18,264 nt of DNA from Bacillota bacterium. Lineage in GTDB: Bacteria; Bacillota; Clostridia; Christensenellales; CAG-138. The notes under the pieces were generated by a model, which ran no database searches, was not told the DNA's origin, and saw nothing but the letters and a program-made list of their open reading frames with translations. Location: the NCBI GenBank assembly GCA_023426265.1, contig JAFABA010000196.1:1-18264 (forward strand), in the 5' to 3' direction. This document shows, piece after piece, positions 15,401-18,264 of the stretch (position 1 is the first letter of the stretch; each line of letters begins with the position of its first letter). The translations under genes and the position numbers were made by a program.

Positions 15401-15964
15401 TTGCAGGAGGCGGACGGCTCCCAGGGCCCGCGCGATAACGACCGCGTGCGCACCGGCGGGTTACTCTCTCAGGTGGAGCGCAAGCCCACCCGTGCGGGCA
15501 ACAGCCTGATGGGATACGCGGTGCTCGAAGGCGTTACGGGTACGGTGGAGCTTGTGCTCTTTCCCCGCACGCTCACACAGGTGGCAAACATGTTTTACCC
15601 TGCCCGCGCCGTCATGGTGACCGGCAAGCTCAATATGCGGGAAAACCAGAAGAACAGCATACTGGTGGATGAGATGGTTCCGCTTGATGAAGTCGTTCCC
15701 ACGCTGTATTTGCGGTATGAACAGCTCACAAAGGAGCTTTACGCGCAGACTGTGGAGGTCTTGACGCGTTACCCCGGCAACGTGCCGGTGGTGCTGTGTG
15801 AGGCGGGCAGCTGCGGTAAGCGCCTGCCTAAAGAATACGCCGTCAATCTCTCGGAAGGATTCTTGAGAGATATGCGGGATCTGATTGGCGCGGAAAACAT
15901 AAAAATCGCCGTGAAAAGTCCGGAGCAGCAGCGCGACCGGGCAAGGGAACGGCTTTATTCCTAG
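12491..15964 (+). CDS. dnaE: DNA polymerase III alpha subunit DnaE
   Basis: A 1157-residue C-family replicative polymerase. The N-terminal PHP domain looks metal-competent: HLHVHTQYS (His7, His9), TDHG (Asp40, His41), Glu66 in GMEAYVAP, and ATNDVHYV with His206. The palm has GPGRGSGAGS from residue 353 and the catalytic acids Asp395 and Asp397 in PDFDVDF, plus Asp547 in LLKMDFLGLRTLT. Near residue 906 lies QISLF, a likely beta-clamp-binding motif, followed by the OB domain (GTVELVLFPRTLTQV). It lacks the exonuclease insertion of PolC, so it is the DnaE type. In Firmicutes such enzymes usually work beside PolC. The start is GTG with AAAAAGG 8 nt upstream, a weaker site than those of its neighbours. 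No intein or frameshift is visible. Confidence 0.98.
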   Translation: MAFTHLHVHTQYSLLDGAARIRELVACAKKHGMESLAITDHGVMYGVVDFYKACKKEDIKPIIGMEAYVAPRSMMDREGPKDREYAHLILLCKDQTGYKNLMRLSSEAFLNGFYYKPRIDYDLLSRHAEGLICLSACLAGDIPQRLLQGNYNGAKELAERLQGMFGEDFYIEIQDHGIPEQKEVLPGLVKLAGEIGAKLVATNDVHYVNKEDAQVQDVLLCVQTNTFVDEPNRMRMHADEFYLKSEQEMRAALGQYPEAFTTTQEIADKCALSIGFGEKHLPGFAAPNGMENAAFLRKLCDDGLKKKMPGAGAEERERLEYELGVIERMGFVDYFLIVWDFIDFAKRNGIIVGPGRGSGAGSLAAYCLNITDVDPLKYGLLFERFLNPERISMPDFDVDFCYERRQEVIDYVVGKYGADHVAQIITFGTMAARAAVRDVGRALHMPYGDVDKVAKMVPYELNMTLERALSMSPELRAAYDNEPEVKNLIDLSRRLEGQPRHASTHAAGVVISKNPVMDVVPLQKNDESVTTQFPMGTLEELGLLKMDFLGLRTLTVIRDTLDFIRQNGKEPPELDGMAYDDPKVYQMIASGDTDGVFQLESAGMRQFLMQLKPDSFEDVIAGISLFRPGPMAQIPRYVGAKHGTVPVTYSTEKLVPILQNTYGCMVYQEQVMQIVRDLGGYSLGRSDLVRRAMSKKKHDVMAKERANFIYGNEEEGILGAVKNGVPAEAANKLFDEMMDFASYAFNKSHAACYAVVAYRTAFLKLYYKTEFMAALLNSYLGSADDVAKYVYSARRMGIKVLPPDVNKSRARFSVENGAIRFGLCAVRNVGEAAMQQMVQERERGGPFRDFFDFVDRSEGLNKRALEGLIYAGGFDGMNVKRAQLIGVYERALDSAAQTRKMRDQGQISLFDLGGGTSALQSVTIQLPDIPELSHQTILDKERDAIGIYISGHPLDDYAGVLSAMEYSVLDLQEADGSQGPRDNDRVRTGGLLSQVERKPTRAGNSLMGYAVLEGVTGTVELVLFPRTLTQVANMFYPARAVMVTGKLNMRENQKNSILVDEMVPLDEVVPTLYLRYEQLTKELYAQTVEVLTRYPGNVPVVLCEAGSCGKRLPKEYAVNLSEGFLRDMRDLIGAENIKIAVKSPEQQRDRARERLYS

Positions 15965-16006
15965 ATAGGTATCAAAGTTTTTATCAGTTTAAAAAGGAGC
16001 ATAAAA

Positions 16007-16969
16007 ATGAAACGGATCGGCGTTTTGACCAGCGGAGGAGATACCCCGGGCATGAATGCGGCAATCCGCGCCGTATTGAAAGCGGGTCTGGACAAGGGCA
16101 TGACCGTCATGGGGATCTACCATGGCTACCAGGGGCTGATGGAGGGAAGGCTCCAGCAGCTCCAGTATGACGACGTCCACAATATCCTCGAAAAAGGCGG
16201 CACCATATTGCGTACCGCGCGCAGCGAGCAGTTCAAGACGCCGGAAGGGCAGGCCCAGGCCATCAAGGTATTAAAGGCATACAGTATAGACGGCGTGGTC
16301 GTCATCGGCGGGGATGGCAGCTACAAGGGCGCGCTCGCGCTCAGCAGTGCCGGCATTCAAACAATCGGGCTTCCCGGCACAATCGACAACGATATGGGGT
16401 ATACGGACTTTACCATAGGTTTCGATACCGCGGTGAACAACGTCATCCACGAGATCAGCAAGATCCGGGACACCATGCGCGCGCATGATCGCGTGGGCGT
16501 GGTGGAGGTCATGGGCCGTAACTGCGGTGATATCGCGCTTTGGGCTGGTATCGCAGGGCCTGCGGATATTACGATGCTGCCCGAGCGGGAATACTCCTGG
16601 GAGGACGCCACAAGGCGGCTGATGGATAACAAACTTCGCGGCAGGCTCACCAGTATGGTGATCATCGCCGAAGGCGCAGGCCATGCGGAGGATTTTGCAA
16701 ACTATGTGCGCGAGCATTCGGATGTGGAAATCAAGGCCGTGGTATTGAGCTATATCCAGCGCGGCGGCGACCCTTCCGCGTTTGACCGGATCTTAGCCAC
16801 CCGCTTGGGTGTAAGGGCTGTGGATCTTTTGAACGAGGGCAGGGGCGGTCTTGCCATAGGCATACGGGATAACAGGATCATAGAGGTCCCGTTGCAGGAA
16901 GCGGTGGAAAAGATGGACCGCTTTGATTCCGAACTTTACGAGATGAACGATCTTTTAACCAAATTCTAA
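16007..16969 (+). CDS. pfkA: ATP-dependent 6-phosphofructokinase
   Basis: A 320-residue phosphofructokinase that commits fructose 6-phosphate to glycolysis using ATP. The N-terminal ATP loop is GVLTSGGDTPGMNAAIRA. The nucleotide motif GGDGS is at residues 101-105, and Gly104 marks ATP rather than pyrophosphate use. PGTIDND contains catalytic Asp127, and VEVMGRNCGDIAL and SYIQRGGDPSAFDR complete the sugar site. Length and order match the bacterial allosteric PfkA of about 320 residues. The ribosome binding site AAAAAGGAG lies 7 nt before the ATG, and a 42-bp AT-rich gap separates it from dnaE. The dnaE-pfkA pairing is frequent in clostridia. With the Crh-like gene two genes upstream, the cluster mixes replication and carbon control. 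Confidence 0.98.
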   Translation: MKRIGVLTSGGDTPGMNAAIRAVLKAGLDKGMTVMGIYHGYQGLMEGRLQQLQYDDVHNILEKGGTILRTARSEQFKTPEGQAQAIKVLKAYSIDGVVVIGGDGSYKGALALSSAGIQTIGLPGTIDNDMGYTDFTIGFDTAVNNVIHEISKIRDTMRAHDRVGVVEVMGRNCGDIALWAGIAGPADITMLPEREYSWEDATRRLMDNKLRGRLTSMVIIAEGAGHAEDFANYVREHSDVEIKAVVLSYIQRGGDPSAFDRILATRLGVRAVDLLNEGRGGLAIGIRDNRIIEVPLQEAVEKMDRFDSELYEMNDLLTKF

Positions 16970-16992
16970 TTTTAAGTACCAAGGAGCATCCT

Positions 16993-18264
16993 ATGCAGCA
17001 AAAACGTCCGCCCGTCGCGCGCAACGACGATATCATACTGGAAATCGACGCGTTGGGCGCGGAAGGGGAGGGGATAGGCCGGGTAGACGGATATGCGGTG
17101 TTCGTGCCCGGCGCGCTGCCGGGTGAACACGTGCAGGCGCACGTCATTAAAGTCAATTCCGGCTACGGCGTCGCAAAGCTTTTGGAGGTACTCACGCCAG
17201 CGCAAGAACGCGTAACGCCGCCCTGTGCCATATTTGAAAAATGCGGCGGATGTACACTGCAGCACCTCGGTTATTCCGCCCAACTTGCCTACAAGCGCAA
17301 GGTGGTGGAGGACGCTCTTACCCGCCTGGGTGGATTAAAGGACATTACGGTATCGCCCGTTATCGGCATGGACGAGCCCTGGCAGTACCGCAACAAGGGA
17401 AGCTTCCCGCTTGCAGAAATCGACGGGCGCGTGCAGGCGGGCTTTTTTGCGCCGCGCAGCCACCGGCTGGTTCCCACGGAGGATTGCCTCATTCAAAAAG
17501 AATCGGGCTTACTTGCCATGCTTGCCGTACGAGACTGGGCCAACGCGCACAGTGTTTCGGCGTATGACGAGCAGATGGGCCGAGGACTAATCCGCCATGT
17601 GGTAACGCGCACTACGGTCAACGGGGAAGTGATGGCGGTACTCGTCGCCACTTCCACCTCCATACCCGAGAAACAGGCGCTCATTGAAACGCTGCGCAAC
17701 CGCGTGGAAGGGTTAAAGAGTGTCTATCTCAATGTCCAAAAAGGTCAGACAAACGTTATACTGGGCACGGACTACCGCCTGCTGTGGGGCGAGCCGTACA
17801 TCATGGAAACGCTTTGCGGCCTTTCGTTTTCTATTAGCCCCGCTTCGTTTTTGCAGGTGAACCCTGTGCAGACGGAAAAGCTGTACCAGAAAGCGCTTGA
17901 TCTTCTTGCGCTCAATGGAGGCGAGCGGGTGGTGGACGCCTACTGCGGCATCGGGACGATCACACTACTTCTTGCGAAGCATGCCAAAGAGGTCATAGGC
18001 ATCGAAAACGTACCCGAAGCCGTGGAGGACGCAAAGCGCAACGCGGAGCAAAACGGTATCCGGAACGTCCGCTTTTTGTGCGCTCCCGCGGAGGAAGCGC
18101 TGCCCAAACTCCTTGCGGATGGCTTCAAGGCGGACGCCCTGGTGCTGGACCCCCCTCGAAAGGGCGCGGAGGAGGCGTTTTTGCGGGCGGTGATCGAAAG
18201 CGGCGTACAGCGCGTCGTCTATATTTCCTGTAACCCGGCGACGTTGGCGCGGGACTGTAAGATA
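16993..18264 (+). CDS. rlmD: 23S rRNA (uracil-5-)-methyltransferase, RlmD/RlmCD type, 3'-truncated by window edge
   Basis: The first 424 codons of a TrmA/RumA-family enzyme that makes 5-methyluridine in 23S rRNA (U1939; the Bacillus type RlmCD also modifies U747). The frame is open to the last base, and the stop is outside the window. Residues about 12-70 form a TRAM RNA-binding domain (GAEGEGIGRVDGYAVFVPGA). Four cysteines for a [4Fe-4S] cluster follow at positions 78, 84, 87 and 165 (CGGC and EDC). The AdoMet fold is marked by VVDAYCGIGTITLLLA, then DPPRKGAEE, and the nucleophile Cys413 in YISCNP. Only the last 25 or so residues are likely missing. AAGGAG lies 7 nt before the ATG, 23 bp after pfkA. 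Whether it is RlmC, RlmD or the dual RlmCD type cannot be settled from sequence alone. Confidence 0.93.
   Translation, partial: MQQKRPPVARNDDIILEIDALGAEGEGIGRVDGYAVFVPGALPGEHVQAHVIKVNSGYGVAKLLEVLTPAQERVTPPCAIFEKCGGCTLQHLGYSAQLAYKRKVVEDALTRLGGLKDITVSPVIGMDEPWQYRNKGSFPLAEIDGRVQAGFFAPRSHRLVPTEDCLIQKESGLLAMLAVRDWANAHSVSAYDEQMGRGLIRHVVTRTTVNGEVMAVLVATSTSIPEKQALIETLRNRVEGLKSVYLNVQKGQTNVILGTDYRLLWGEPYIMETLCGLSFSISPASFLQVNPVQTEKLYQKALDLLALNGGERVVDAYCGIGTITLLLAKHAKEVIGIENVPEAVEDAKRNAEQNGIRNVRFLCAPAEEALPKLLADGFKADALVLDPPRKGAEEAFLRAVIESGVQRVVYISCNPATLARDCKI

Overview
The window is a dense, all-forward-strand block of housekeeping genes from a member of the Bacillota, most likely class Clostridia. The evidence is gene content and order (yicC-remA-gmk-rpoZ-coaBC-priA-def-fmt-rsmB-rlmN, then whiA-HPr-dnaE-pfkA), strong GGAGG-type ribosome binding sites, one TTG and one GTG start, and the presence of RemA, WhiA and an HPr-family protein. 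Coding DNA is GC-rich and the few spacers are AT-richer. An uncultured gut clostridium or a Christensenellales-like lineage would fit, but the sequence alone does not fix the genus.

Layout. Positions 2-1387 hold the C-terminal two thirds of NAD-dependent DNA ligase (ligA), open at the left edge. Positions 1388-1727 are the only long gap. They contain a highly folded element bounded by 8-bp terminal inverted repeats (1412-1564), with a terminator-like hairpin inside it, and then a strong extended -10 promoter for the next operon. Positions 1728-7285 carry yicC, remA, gmk, rpoZ, coaBC and priA (RNA decay, matrix/osmotic regulation, GMP kinase, RNA polymerase omega, coenzyme A synthesis, replication restart). 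A 152-bp spacer with a second candidate promoter precedes def, fmt, rsmB and rlmN (formylation and deformylation of initiator Met, 16S and 23S rRNA methylation). These run without a break into whiA, an HPr-family gene, dnaE and pfkA. The last gene, an RlmD/RlmCD-type rRNA uracil methyltransferase, runs off the right edge but is in frame to the final base.

Many junctions overlap (ATGA, TAATG or TGATG) or are only tens of bases long, so extensive co-transcription and translational coupling are likely. No tRNA, rRNA, CRISPR array, transposase, phage gene or toxin-antitoxin pair was found.

No new multi-gene system is evident. The observations most worth a second look are: (1) the HPr-family protein after whiA has Arg instead of the phosphorylatable His15 but keeps Ser46, making it Crh-like; (2) the structured intergenic element after ligA; (3) a join between two gene neighbourhoods that are usually separate, at rlmN|whiA; (4) an acidic low-complexity tail on peptide deformylase, whose coding DNA contains a 10-bp perfect inverted repeat that overlaps the fmt ribosome binding site.
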